A DNA stretch of 64,000 nt from Anaeromassilibacillus sp001305115 (GCA_042854365.1 AP031437.1:1922001-1986000), one strand, 5' to 3'; positions 9,126 to 17,566 are shown, counted from the stretch's first letter. Made by a program: numbers and translations. Notes: generated by a model from the sequence alone, not told the origin.

Positions 9126-9203
9126 TTAGAATTTTTCCGGGTGTACCAATGCATAGACCAGATAGACACCCATTAGCAACACAATAGCTCCAAGTATTAT
9201 CAT
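9126..9203 (-). CDS. kdpF: Kdp pump small stabilising subunit
   Basis: A 25-residue peptide that starts MIILGAIVLLMGVYLVYALV and ends HPEKF: one membrane helix and a short charged tail, the classic KdpF pattern. KdpF packs against KdpA and stabilises the complex. The ATG at 9203 is preceded by GGAGGAAGT, and the gene ends 21 bases before kdpA. It is shorter than usual gene-calling cut-offs and easily missed. Confidence 0.9.
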   Translation of the reverse strand: MIILGAIVLLMGVYLVYALVHPEKF

Positions 9204-9216
9204 AATACTTCCTCCT

Positions 9217-9315
9217 TCATTCGAGCGTATCTACCTGTTTATGACACCAATGGATTAATAGGCCGACTAGTCCAAAGCTAACAGCTAGTATCGCCAACAT
9301 TGCTAAATCAAGCAT
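9217..9315 (-). CDS. 32-aa single-helix membrane peptide ahead of kdpF
   Basis: ATG at 9315, stop at 9217, ribosome site GGGGGAAA upstream, stop 13 bases before the kdpF ATG. The peptide is MLDLAMLAILAVSFGLVGL followed by LIHWCHKQVDTLE: one helix, then a WC-x-x-Q tail. It is the first gene of the kdp operon and reads as a real gene from start signal, spacing and composition. I recall similar short WC-ending peptides before kdpF in other bacteria but know no tested function. It may be another accessory helix of the Kdp complex. Confidence 0.7.
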   Translation of the reverse strand: MLDLAMLAILAVSFGLVGLLIHWCHKQVDTLE

Positions 9316-9354
9316 TCTCAATTTCCCCCTTTTTTCATCTCTTTTACGGACTTC

Positions 9355-9425
9355 ATTTTAGCAGATTTCCTGTGAATATGCTCTTAACGTTTTGTATTTG
9401 ATGTTAAGAATCCATTAAGAAAATA
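9355..9425 (-). promoter_or_regulatory. kdp operon promoter with KdpE-type direct repeats
   Basis: On the minus strand a good -10 (TAAAAT, plus positions 9355-9360) has no proper -35 at 17 bases, as expected for an activator-dependent promoter. Upstream are two direct copies of a TTAAGA-type word at 9404 and 9415 on the plus strand, exactly 11 bases apart, and a third TTAA word at 9384-9387. OmpR-class regulators bind such 11-bp spaced repeats, so this is the likely KdpE site. Inference from arrangement only. Confidence 0.55.
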
Positions 9426-9439
9426 AAAACATGTACATA

Positions 9440-9476
9440 AAAAATCTTCTGTTTGGAGAAACAGAAGATCTTTTTT
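9440..9476 (-). terminator. Terminator after kdpE
   Basis: AAAAATCTTCTGTTT and AAACAGAAGATCTTTTTT form a stem of about 12 bp with loop GGAG. On the minus strand it follows the kdpE stop directly and ends in a T-run. It separates the kdpDE unit from the kdpFABC unit, so the pump operon depends on its own promoter. Confidence 0.85.
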
Positions 9477-9477
9477 A

Positions 9478-10176
9478 CTATTGCCGGATCATTCGATACC
9501 CGACGCCGATATGAGTCTGAATATATTTCGGAGCCGAAGGGTTCTTTTCGACCTTTTTGCGAAGCGTCGCCATGAACACCCGCAGAGACGGAACATCTGA
9601 CGCCAATGTATTCCCCCAAACTTCTTGAAGGATATAATTGTGCGTAAGCACCTTGCCAGTGTTATGCGCCAACAGGCACAACAATTTGTATTCAATGGGA
9701 GTCAAATGAATTTCTGCATCGTTCATATAGACACAGCCCGCAGTAAAATCAATTTTCAGGTCTCCATTGATATACACACTATTTTCCTCTTCGGTTTTTG
9801 TCCGTTCTGCATGGCTACGGCGCAGCGCGGCCCGAAGCCGCGCAAGGAATTCGTCAATGCTAAATGGCTTTGTGAGGTAGTCATCCGCCCCAGCATCCAG
9901 GGCCTCCACCTTGTCCTGATCCTCTGTGCGTGCACTCACCACAATAATCGGAATACTGCTCCAACTGCGAATCTTCTCTATGATGCTCACACCATCCATA
10001 TCTGGAAGCCCCAAGTCTAAAATTACTACATCCGGTTTGTAGGAGAGTACCTCCATCAGTGCCCCAGACCCATTCTGTGCAGTATGGTACTGGTACTCCT
10101 GCGTTTCTAATGTGGTACGTATCAAATTATTGATTGCAGGATCATCCTCAACCACCAAAATTTTCGGTTTATACAT
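9478..10176 (-). CDS. kdpE: Potassium response regulator (OmpR class)
   Basis: 232 residues from ATG 10176 (MYKPKILVVEDD), the start that overlaps the end of kdpD by 8 bases. Receiver domain: acidic pair at residues 10-12, phosphoacceptor Asp54 in VILDLGLPDMDG, conserved Lys in LTKPFS. C-terminal winged-helix DNA-binding domain: LTPIEYKLLCLLAHN, then HNYILQEVWG and the terminal THIGVGYRM. Its partner kinase is KdpD, and its target is most likely the kdpFABC promoter about 120 bases downstream of its own stop. A longer reading frame to 10275 exists but lies wholly inside kdpD. Confidence 0.95.
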   Translation of the reverse strand: MYKPKILVVEDDPAINNLIRTTLETQEYQYHTAQNGSGALMEVLSYKPDVVILDLGLPDMDGVSIIEKIRSWSSIPIIVVSARTEDQDKVEALDAGADDYLTKPFSIDEFLARLRAALRRSHAERTKTEEENSVYINGDLKIDFTAGCVYMNDAEIHLTPIEYKLLCLLAHNTGKVLTHNYILQEVWGNTLASDVPSLRVFMATLRKKVEKNPSAPKYIQTHIGVGYRMIRQ

Positions 10177-12868
10177 TGTGCATCTCCACCTCTTCCAAGG
10201 GTAATGTAAAGGTAAACACTGCGCCATGCGGCATATTGTCTCGAACAGAAATCGTTCCCCCATGCGCAGTGACAATTGAACGGCATAAATTCAGGCCCAA
10301 TCCCAGGCCACGCCGGCTGTCCGATTTTCCCTGGCTTGCCGTGTAGAACATATCAAACAGATGAACCTTTGCTTTATCTGAGATACCCGGCCCATCGTCC
10401 GAAATGCTAACGGCCACCATGGATTCCTGCTTTTCTGCCCGCAGCACAATGTGCGAGCCAACCGGCGTATATTTGATCGCATTGTTTACGATATTGATAA
10501 TCACCTGTATTATGAGACGTACATCCATCTTAGCCATAAGCAGATCGTCGGGAAGCTCCACCGAAATCTGATGATCTTTTGCTTGACGGTCGAGGTGAGA
10601 GAGCGCTTCTCGGAAAACATCATCCAAAAGTTCAGCGTTCATTTGCAGATGCATGGTACCATTTTCAATGCGGGTGATCGAGAGCAAGTTCTCCGTAAGA
10701 TTCACTAACCACATGGAATCGTCGTAAATGGAGCGGTAAAGCTCCTGTTTTTTCTCTTCCTCCAGGACGATGCTTTTTTCCATGAGAACACCGGCATTTC
10801 CACTGATGCTGGTCAAAGGAGTTCGCAGATCATGCGAAATTGCCCGGAGTAAATTCGAGCGCAAACGTTCCTGCTGTGTTTCCATCTCGATGGTCTGCTT
10901 TTCCTCTCGGAAACGTCTGCGCTCCAAGATTAACCCACATTCGTTCAAAATGGCGATAATAAGATTCTTTTCAAACATTTCTAACGTTGGATAATACTTG
11001 GAAGGAATCCCTACCACGCCCATGACGCCTTGAATACCACGAACTGCCAGATAGAGGTTTTGCGCTTGCGACAGGGTTGAGGTCGTCGCGCCAGCACGTT
11101 TATTGTTCTTAACTACCCAATCGGCAACCGCGCGTTCCTCCGCAGTCATAGAAGTCATAAGCTCCTTTGCTTGTTCAATCGGCGTCACTTCAAATTGCAG
11201 TGCATCTTCCCCTTTGTTCAGCGCGTATAAAATAGGGCGTTCCAACAGGATACTTAACTGTTGTGCTGCCAATTTGATAATCTCCTGCTCATCCTTCCCC
11301 TGCTGCAACTTTTGGCTACAACTCATCAGTAGTTCGGTATAATACGCTTTTTGTGCGGACTGCCTAGCCTGCTTTTTGACACGAGTGGCCAAGGTGCTGA
11401 AAATGACGCTGGCAATTAGCATAATAAGAAATGTGATCGGATAATCCGGGTCTGTCGCTTGTAAGGTAAAGCGCGGTATTGTAAAAAAGTAGTTGAACGC
11501 AACCACACTCAGCAAAGAGGCCAATGCTCCATAAAAATGCCCGCGTGTCCAGATCGCAGTGATAAGGACTCCCAATAGGTAAATAATAATGATGTTGGCA
11601 TCCCGTAAACCTGCAGCAAAAAACGCAAAACTGATTCCTGTAGCCAATACGACAACCATCAGGGTTTTTAAAAGATCCTTCCAACTGAACCAAGGTTCCG
11701 TACTGCGATGAAAAGACAATTTTCGTTTATAGATCGACTGGGTATCCGGAATAATATAAATATCGATGTTGCCACCTGCCAAATTTGTTAGCTTGTCGGC
11801 CAGGCTGCTTCCACGAAGTAAAAAGGCGCGGGGACGGCTGGTGCGCCCCAAAACAATTTTGGTAACACCGCTTACTTTGGCATATTCTGCTATTTGAACC
11901 GCCGGATCGTCTCCGTAAACGGTTGCAATTTGCGCTCCCATCTGTTCTGCAAGACGAAGATTGTCACGCAACCGTTTCAAGTTGTCGCCCTTTAGTTCCT
12001 TTGTTTCTGGAGTCTCTACAAATAATGCGGTAAAACCACTGTGAAATGCCTCCGCCATACGAGCAGCAGTTCGAATCACCTTTGCATTCGAAGGAGCACT
12101 GGAAAGGCAGATCAAAATATGTTCTCCTGCTCTTGCTGCTGCTTCATTGCCCGTCTTTTGGGCTGTTCGATTCAAACGATCCGCCGTGCGGCGAAGGGCA
12201 ATTTCGCGCAACGCTGTCAAATTTTCTTCGGTAAAAAAATTATTGAGTGCGCGCTGCGCCTGCCCTTCCCGATAGACCTTTCCTGCTTGCAAGCGAACGA
12301 TCAAATCGGCTGGTTCGATGTCCACCAATTTGACTTGATCGGCCGAATCAAAAATACGGTCTGGGATACGCTCTGCCACAGCAATTCCCGTAATAGAAGC
12401 AACCAGGTCATTTAGGGACTCCAAATGCTGAACATTGACGGTTGTATAAACGTCAATCCCCGCCCGCAAAAGTTCCTCCACGTCCTGATAACGCTTGGCA
12501 TGCCGGCATCCTGCTGCGTTACTATGAGCTAACTCATCGACTAAAATCAACTGAGGCTTCCGCACCAGAGCGGCATCCAAATCGAATTCTTTTAAAGCAA
12601 CGCCCTTATAAACGATCTCTTTACATGGGATCTGCTCTAAGCCATCCAACAAAGCCAGCGTATCCGGCCTTATGTGGCGCTCTACATATCCCACCACTAC
12701 ATCCTTTCCCTCTTTTTTTGCCTTGCGTGCTTCTTTTAACATCGCATAGGTCTTTCCTACGCCGGCCGCATAGCCAAAAAAGATTTTCAATCTTCCACGC
12801 TTCTTCCGATCCTCTTGCGCGTGAATTGTACGTAAAAACTGTTGTGGATTCCGGCGTTGTTCTTCCAT
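10169..12868 (-). CDS. kdpD: Osmosensitive K+ channel histidine kinase
   Basis: 899 residues, full length for KdpD. Order of domains: N-terminal KdpD domain with P-loop GYAAGVGKT (32-40), a universal-stress-like domain (about 245-370), four close membrane helices (about 400-500), a GAF-like region, then the kinase core with the phosphorylated His in AISHDLRTPLTS, the N box NIVNNAIKYTP and G boxes DDGPGIS and GLGLGL. It senses low K+ or turgor and phosphorylates KdpE. GGTGA lies just upstream of the ATG. All catalytic boxes are intact. It is transcribed first in the kdpDE unit. Confidence 0.97.
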   Translation of the reverse strand: MEEQRRNPQQFLRTIHAQEDRKKRGRLKIFFGYAAGVGKTYAMLKEARKAKKEGKDVVVGYVERHIRPDTLALLDGLEQIPCKEIVYKGVALKEFDLDAALVRKPQLILVDELAHSNAAGCRHAKRYQDVEELLRAGIDVYTTVNVQHLESLNDLVASITGIAVAERIPDRIFDSADQVKLVDIEPADLIVRLQAGKVYREGQAQRALNNFFTEENLTALREIALRRTADRLNRTAQKTGNEAAARAGEHILICLSSAPSNAKVIRTAARMAEAFHSGFTALFVETPETKELKGDNLKRLRDNLRLAEQMGAQIATVYGDDPAVQIAEYAKVSGVTKIVLGRTSRPRAFLLRGSSLADKLTNLAGGNIDIYIIPDTQSIYKRKLSFHRSTEPWFSWKDLLKTLMVVVLATGISFAFFAAGLRDANIIIIYLLGVLITAIWTRGHFYGALASLLSVVAFNYFFTIPRFTLQATDPDYPITFLIMLIASVIFSTLATRVKKQARQSAQKAYYTELLMSCSQKLQQGKDEQEIIKLAAQQLSILLERPILYALNKGEDALQFEVTPIEQAKELMTSMTAEERAVADWVVKNNKRAGATTSTLSQAQNLYLAVRGIQGVMGVVGIPSKYYPTLEMFEKNLIIAILNECGLILERRRFREEKQTIEMETQQERLRSNLLRAISHDLRTPLTSISGNAGVLMEKSIVLEEEKKQELYRSIYDDSMWLVNLTENLLSITRIENGTMHLQMNAELLDDVFREALSHLDRQAKDHQISVELPDDLLMAKMDVRLIIQVIINIVNNAIKYTPVGSHIVLRAEKQESMVAVSISDDGPGISDKAKVHLFDMFYTASQGKSDSRRGLGLGLNLCRSIVTAHGGTISVRDNMPHGAVFTFTLPLEEVEMHNV

Positions 12869-13029
12869 TTACATCACCTTATTTCAGATCCTAATGTTCC
12901 ATATTACGATCTTATCATAGCACACATCGCCTTTTCATGGCGTAAAGAACGGCGTATGGACATTAAGGTTCTATTAAGATGGAAAAAGCGGCCTCCTCTC
13001 TACGACGGCTATTTCCCTGTTTGCTGCAA

Positions 13030-13061
13030 AAAAGCCACTCGCAAAATGCGAGTAGCTTTTA
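13030..13061 (-). terminator. Hairpin between kdpD and the decayed collagen-like gene
   Basis: AAAGCCACTCGCA and TGCGAGTAGCTTT form a 13-bp stem with one mismatch and loop AAA. On the minus strand it is followed by TTTTTT. No intact gene reads into it now; it lies upstream of kdpD, so it would insulate kdpDE from minus-strand read-through. Confidence 0.6.
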
Positions 13062-13158
13062 CATAATTAAAAATGGTTATTAAGATTTATATTTTAACGA
13101 TAATCGTCTGTCTCTTTCTATGAGAAAGTGGGATCTAAAATCGTATTTGGCATAAATA

Positions 13159-13748
13159 TACAGAGCAACAGGAGCAACCGGCCCAACCGGTACAGCGGCA
13201 ACTATTAATATTGGCTCCGTAACTACCGGCAATTCCAGAACAAACGTTTCGGTAACCAACTCTGTAACCCTCGAAAATGCTGTATTTGATTTTGTAATCC
13301 CACGCGGAGAATCTGGAATGCGTGGGACTCGGGACGTCCTCGCCACTGTCGATAACACCAACCAAACTACTACAGCTGGGAGTGCCTTTACGTTCAATGC
13401 GACTCCACTTGTCACCGGCAATGCCATTACGCGTACAGCAGGTTCTACAGATGTGGGAGCCATCAACCCGGTATCTATCAAGCGTCATTCCATTCCACAG
13501 TTTCTTGCCAACGCAGGGGATTCATTCCAGCGTCTGTTGCAGTCCATTTGTTCCAAGGAGGCGCGCCGGTTGCAGGCGCGATTGCCAGCCACACCTTTAC
13601 TACCTCCAGAGAGGTCTCCACGATTTCCTTCAATGTACCATCCCGGGTGACGAATGCTCCAACAACCATACAGATGGTTCCTGAGAATGCCGGCTTCACT
13701 TTTACTGACAGCGCCTTAACAGTTATTCGTTTGGGTGACACACCGTAA
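13159..13748 (+). pseudogene. Decayed second collagen-like protein, truncated and frameshifted
   Basis: Translation from about 13159 gives the tail of a triplet region (ATGATGPTGTAATIN) and then a C-terminal head domain (SVTNSVTLENAVFDFVIPRG, then TTTAGSAFTFNATPLVTGN). At about 13465 the reading shifts by one base: the continuation GIYQASFHSTVSC...LFQGGAPVAGAIASHTF to LTVIRLGDTP is in another frame. The N-terminus and nearly all collagen repeats are missing. This head domain belongs to a common Firmicute collagen-like family and is not closely similar to the head of the intact protein at 1624. One frameshift could be reversible or an error, but the missing 5' end argues for a dead gene. Confidence 0.75.
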
Positions 13749-13869
13749 CCGCAAGAACCCCAACAGGGTGCCTCTCATGATAATGCTTGTCTGTCATCTC
13801 CCAAAAATTACCATTGCAGAGCGGTCCATAAGACGGTTATAATGAGAGTGCCCTTTCTCTTTGCGGGCA

Positions 13870-13909
13870 TAGCCGTTCCAGCTAAACCAGCTGGGGCGGC
13901 TACTTTTTT
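13870..13909 (+). terminator. Terminator after the decayed collagen-like gene
   Basis: AGCCGTTCCAGCT pairs with AGCTGGGGCGGCT (two G-U pairs), followed by ACTTTTTTG on the plus strand. It lies about 120 bases past the pseudogene stop. Confidence 0.65.
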
Positions 13910-14045
13910 GTCCTTTATTTCGCAATCGATGGAAAAAAACAGAACAACAATTGCGATATTTCTCCATTTATTCACAGTTCGTCCATGATTCTTAACGTAG
14001 GTTTCGCACTTCATTCAAACGCCGTACACAATCAACCCGTATACT

Positions 14046-14256
14046 ATAGACATTGAAAAAAGCTGTTACAGTCTATGGAAAAGGACGGAATACCGGCCCA
14101 TAGACTCGGCAGACCAATTGCTATTCCTCTTCTGAAATCCGTCATATGCGCGACAGGTGACTGGAATTTCTCAGAGGTTTCTATATAGTAGGATTCAAAA
14201 CCATTTTACTTCATGCCCTCCTTTCTTTTAAGCGCGGCCATTCGGCCGCGCTTTTT
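14046..14256 (+). ncRNA. Candidate structured RNA of about 200 nt
   Basis: No open frame covers this stretch, but it folds well. Stem 1: AGTCTATGG (14070-14078) with CCATAGACT (14098-14106), 9 bp perfect. Stem 2 is a long interrupted hairpin, CCTCT (14126-14130) with AGAGG (14173-14177), continuing inward as GAAAT/ATTTC, CC/GG and GTCA/TGAC. A TATACT -10-like word lies at 14040-14045 (no clear -35), and a strong GC terminator closes it at 14229-14256. The set promoter-stems-terminator with no gene suggests a small RNA on the plus strand. I cannot match it to a named family. A 6S-like RNA is possible but unproven. Confidence 0.4.
14229..14256. terminator. Bidirectional terminator downstream of spoVAF
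   Basis: AAGCGCGGCC and GGCCGCGCTT form a perfect 10-bp GC stem with loop ATTC, with T-runs on both sides. It ends the minus-strand spoVAF message and would also end any plus-strand RNA from the preceding region. Confidence 0.85.
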
Positions 14257-14265
14257 CTGCTTTAT

Positions 14266-15690
14266 TCACGTATTACGATTGTTGATTCTCCTGCGGACAA
14301 GTAAGCGGGAAAACGCCTGGGCATTAAATGGAAGCAACGGGTATAAATACCCCCTGCCCGATATCGTTTTGCTACAAATCAAAATGAGCAGCATCAAAAG
14401 TAAACCTGCAATATATCCCCAAATGTTGAACAGCGCAGTCAATACCAAAATCACTACGCGAAACAGCTTAAAGGCATACCCCAGTTCAAAGCTCGGTTGG
14501 GTAAAGTTTGCAATTGCAACAAATGCCATAAAGAGTACAACCTCTGGCACAAACCACTTGGCCTGTACTGCAAAATCTCCCAATATGAGCGCCCCCACAA
14601 CGCTGAAAGAATTGCTCAACACACTGGGGGTATTCAGTGACGCCAGTTTTAACCCGTCAATAATGAATTCAATCAACAACAGTTGTGCGAGAATCGGCAC
14701 CTGATTGGGCTCCTCAATTTGAATAAATTCCAACCAAGATGGAATCCACTGTGGATTTATCATCAATAAATACCACGTCGGTGTCAGAATTAAAGTCAAT
14801 AGGAATACCAACATCCGTACCGTTCGTAAATACGTCCCGATTAATGGCGGAAAATAATAGTCGTTGGTATCCTGTACAAAGTCAAAAATCGAGGTTGGCA
14901 GAATCATTACCGAGGGAGAATTATCTACCAGAATTGCAATACTTCCCTCCAATACACTTGCTGCCACTGCATCGGGACGTTCCGAATAGCGGACCTTTGG
15001 AAATGGATTATACCATTTCGGCTTGATTAAGCATTCTGCCAAACTCTCCTGGTTCATTGTCAACGCATGGATTCGAACCTTCTCCAGCTTCTTACGCACC
15101 ACATCCAGCATTTTCGGTTCGACAGCGCTTGCCATGTAGCAAACAACAATATCAGTTTTTGATTTTGCGCCAAGCTGCAAAATCTCCATTGTCAGATCTG
15201 GGTCTCGGATCCGGCGGCGAATCAAAGCGGTATTATGGACCAACGTCTCTACAAAACCATCCCGAGAGCCCCGTAAAACGCGGTCGTCGTCGGGTTCGCT
15301 CACCCCTCTCGTTGGATACGTTCGAGCGTCAATCATCATCGCCCGGTCAAACCCCTGTACCAAAAGGCAAATTGTCCCGGAGAGTACCCCTGTTGCTATT
15401 TTGTCGCATTGATCTTCACAATCAACCTCTACATACGGGATAAACGTATCCGCGAAATCCTGTGTTGTTTGAATATCCTTTAAATCCTCTGGTTTCAAGG
15501 ACATAAGATATTCCATCAATTTTTCTAGAATATCATCTTTGGCAAAGCCATCGATAAAATAGAGCACAGCTTTTTTATCTGCTATACGAATTTCTCTTCC
15601 AATCAGGTCAAAGCTCTCCGACAGCCGGAGCCGGTCATCCAGAACGGCCCGATTCTCCTCATAGATAGAGGAAAGAGTCTCCTTTTTCAA
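14266..15690 (-). CDS. spoVAF: Stage V sporulation protein AF (GerA-type spore membrane protein)
   Basis: 474 residues. The N-terminal ~290 residues are a soluble GerA-type domain with the marks TYPTRGVSEPDDDRVLRGS, RDGFVETLVHNTALIRRRIRD, KTDIVVCYM and YNPFPKVRYSERPDAVAAS, then LVDNSPSVMILPT. Four to six membrane helices follow (290-460). The C-terminal PFNAQAFSRLLVRR matches SpoVAF better than the germinant receptor A subunits. In Bacillus SpoVAF sits in the inner spore membrane and assists germination linked to the dipicolinate channel. No other spoVA gene adjoins it here, so it is a detached copy. A GerAA-type receptor subunit is the alternative. Expression would be expected in the forespore. 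Confidence 0.85.
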   Translation of the reverse strand: MKKETLSSIYEENRAVLDDRLRLSESFDLIGREIRIADKKAVLYFIDGFAKDDILEKLMEYLMSLKPEDLKDIQTTQDFADTFIPYVEVDCEDQCDKIATGVLSGTICLLVQGFDRAMMIDARTYPTRGVSEPDDDRVLRGSRDGFVETLVHNTALIRRRIRDPDLTMEILQLGAKSKTDIVVCYMASAVEPKMLDVVRKKLEKVRIHALTMNQESLAECLIKPKWYNPFPKVRYSERPDAVAASVLEGSIAILVDNSPSVMILPTSIFDFVQDTNDYYFPPLIGTYLRTVRMLVFLLTLILTPTWYLLMINPQWIPSWLEFIQIEEPNQVPILAQLLLIEFIIDGLKLASLNTPSVLSNSFSVVGALILGDFAVQAKWFVPEVVLFMAFVAIANFTQPSFELGYAFKLFRVVILVLTALFNIWGYIAGLLLMLLILICSKTISGRGYLYPLLPFNAQAFSRLLVRRRINNRNT

Positions 15691-15836
15691 TTATCCCGCC
15701 TCCCGATTTTTTGATCGGTATAGTATGCGGAAAAAGGAAAAATTTATGTATCATTCCTACGATGTGGCCATTTTTTCCCCACAAATTCCACTATAAATTA
15801 TCCATATAATTCATACTGCTATCTTTTCAACTTTTA

Positions 15837-15865
15837 TTGACAATATTCTTGAAAACACGTATACT
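15837..15865 (+). promoter_or_regulatory. Consensus vegetative promoter
   Basis: TTGACA at 15837-15842, 17-base spacer, TATACT at 15860-15865. This is among the closest matches to the sigma-A consensus in the window and drives the small gene at 15899. Confidence 0.85.
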
Positions 15866-15898
15866 GATTTTAACGAATCGAAAAAGGAGTGTTGCTAT

Positions 15899-16273
15899 AT
15901 GTCGTCCAATCCGCTTTTGTTGCTGGATAACAATACCATGATGACGGTTGTCAACCACGGTACGTTTAAATGTACCGATGTTACCTTTGACGAAGCTAAG
16001 GCAATCATTGAATTGCATCCGCAGGAAGATATTGTAAAATGCTTCTCAAATTTAGATATTGAAGAGATTATCTTTGATTATTTAGGAATCAAGAAGCGTG
16101 ACTTTGCCTATAAACGCATTCGGGATATGCATCTTGGGCAGGAAGGTATCGTATTCAAGCTCTATGCCACGCCTTCTGAAACACAGCCCATCATTCGAAC
16201 AGATAAAGGCAATGAAGCAAAAAAGATTCAGAATATTTATGTGTACTGTCAACTGATTTCAAAAGTAGAATAA
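15899..16273 (+). CDS. Small protein with possible DUF1874-like fold
   Basis: 124 residues, monocistronic, with a consensus promoter, an AAAAAGGAG ribosome site and its own terminator, so probably well expressed in growing cells. No signal peptide or membrane helix. The layout resembles the DUF1874 (YddF / AcrIII-1 ring nuclease) family: an N-terminal NNTMMTVVNHGTF strand-turn, an FDEAKAII helix, then a helix DIEEIIFDYLGI, an Arg (KRDFAYKR) and GQEGIVFKLYATP. The family's conserved IGH histidine would fall at CFSN and is absent, so if related it is not a typical ring nuclease. This is a pattern-level guess; otherwise the protein is unknown. Confidence 0.6.
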   Translation: MSSNPLLLLDNNTMMTVVNHGTFKCTDVTFDEAKAIIELHPQEDIVKCFSNLDIEEIIFDYLGIKKRDFAYKRIRDMHLGQEGIVFKLYATPSETQPIIRTDKGNEAKKIQNIYVYCQLISKVE

Positions 16274-16285
16274 ACACATTCGAAT

Positions 16286-16324
16286 GGCCCTCGGCGGACC
16301 TTGCTGGTCCTACGAGGGCATTTT
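16286..16324 (+). terminator. Terminator after the small gene at 15899
   Basis: GCCCTCG-GCGGACC pairs with GGTCC-TA-CGAGGGC around loop TTGCT, followed by ATTTTC. It lies 12 bases past the stop codon. Confidence 0.75.
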
Positions 16325-16360
16325 CATTCTTTGGAGAATCACTTTGCAAAGGAGTTTATT

Positions 16361-16789
16361 ATGCAGATGCCTCATCCAATCGATCCACGCCTTTTGGCAC
16401 CTTGCGGCATGAACTGCCTTATTTGTTATAAGCACTGTGGTGTACCGGCTCAAAAAGCTTGCACGGGCTGTCTAGTTTCGGACAACAAGAAACCGGCACA
16501 CTGTCGTAGTTGCCGAATACGCTCATGTATCGCGCAGAAAGAGCTGCGTATATGCAGTTCCTGTCCTTCGTTTCCATGCAAATGGCTCAAGACAAAAGAT
16601 AAAACTTATCAAACACATTATGGTATCAGTCTGATTGCAAATGGACGAGCTGCGGCAAGTCTCGGCTTGGAAGCCTTTCTCTTAGAGGAGGAAAAGCGCT
16701 GGATATGTCCTCAATGTGGGGGGAGCTTTTCTCTACATGATGGAGTCTGTAGCGACTGTCATCTCCCGATCAAACCTTCTTCGTTATAA
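16361..16789 (+). CDS. DUF3795-type cysteine-rich protein
   Basis: 142 residues. Start at ATG 16361, placed by AAAGGAG at 16348-16354; an in-frame earlier start at 16301 lies in the preceding terminator. The protein opens LLAPCGMNCLICYKHC, the entry motif of DUF3795 proteins, and has about 19 cysteines in CxxC-type pairs: CTGC, CRSC, CSSC, and a C-terminal zinc ribbon (CPQCGG ... CSDCHLP). It probably binds zinc or an iron-sulfur cluster. No tested function is known to me. Its 3' end overlaps the convergent gene at 16784 by 6 bases. Confidence 0.75.
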   Translation: MQMPHPIDPRLLAPCGMNCLICYKHCGVPAQKACTGCLVSDNKKPAHCRSCRIRSCIAQKELRICSSCPSFPCKWLKTKDKTYQTHYGISLIANGRAAASLGLEAFLLEEEKRWICPQCGGSFSLHDGVCSDCHLPIKPSSL

Positions 16790-17566
16790 AAACCATTCCG
16801 GTTCTCGACGCTGTGCACATTTCTTTTCAAACCCTTTGCTCGCTACAGACAACATAAGATGTGGGAAACTTCTGGCGTTTTGTGGACAAGCAGTCATACA
16901 CGCTGTACAGGAAATGCAAAGGGAGCGATCGGTCTTTCTCGGATTGGCGCTATCGATTGCATGTACTGGACAGATTCGTACACAAACTCCACAAGCGGTA
17001 CATCTTGTATTCGCCGAAGGTTTGATTGGGACACTTAGAATCTCTCGATATGGTCGATTTCCCTTGATTTGTATCGGTTTCCAAGTATCCTGGCGAGCTT
17101 TTAATCGCTCTGCACAAAGTGCTGAAAATTGGTCAATTTTTTCAAAGTCCGCTGCATCCGGCCGCCCTGCCGCAACCTTTGTAAAGATGGAATGCTGAGC
17201 AACGAACGCTGCTGCACCGATTGTGCAGAATCCCTGTTGTTCCAAAAGATCTTGCAATTCCAACAGCGCGTCATCATAGTCACGATTTCCATAAACGGCA
17301 ACTGCAATCGCTGGCGTATGCGATCCCTGTAAGGATTTGATTTGTGTAAGACATGGTGTAGGAACCCGCCCTGAAAAGACTGGAATTCCGATAACCAATA
17401 TGTCATCCGGCCGCATCACGCCAGGCCGTCCTTCCGGCGTTCGCAAAAGGTCCCAAACCTTTACGCCACTGTCATAACTTCCACTTAGGTTTGTCGCTAT
17501 CCGTTCCATCACTTTCTCTGTGGTTCCAGATGGACTAAAAAATACACACCATATTTTTCCCATCAT
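16784..17566 (-). CDS. EFR1-type flavodoxin/ferredoxin fusion protein
   Basis: 260 residues from ATG 17566 (MMGKIWCVFFSPSGTTEK), where GGAAAGGAAG supplies a ribosome site; an in-frame ATG at 17650 lacks one. The first ~170 residues are a flavodoxin fold: FMN-phosphate loop SPSGTTEKV, then VIGIPVFSGRVP and VAVYGNRDYDDAL. The C-terminal third has two 4Fe-4S motifs, CTACGVCVRICP and CISCTACMTACP. Such proteins shuttle electrons between FMN and iron-sulfur clusters; partners are unknown. Convergent with the DUF3795 gene. Confidence 0.85.
   Translation of the reverse strand: MMGKIWCVFFSPSGTTEKVMERIATNLSGSYDSGVKVWDLLRTPEGRPGVMRPDDILVIGIPVFSGRVPTPCLTQIKSLQGSHTPAIAVAVYGNRDYDDALLELQDLLEQQGFCTIGAAAFVAQHSIFTKVAAGRPDAADFEKIDQFSALCAERLKARQDTWKPIQIKGNRPYREILSVPIKPSANTRCTACGVCVRICPVHAIDSANPRKTDRSLCISCTACMTACPQNARSFPHLMLSVASKGFEKKCAQRREPEWFL

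Noticed and set aside
13080..13481. Minus-strand reading frame near 13.3 kb
   Set aside because: Shadow of the decayed collagen-like gene, with Val/Pro antisense character.
15057..15080. GATTCGAACC word resembling a tRNA T-arm
   Set aside because: Lies inside spoVAF and no cloverleaf can be built around it.
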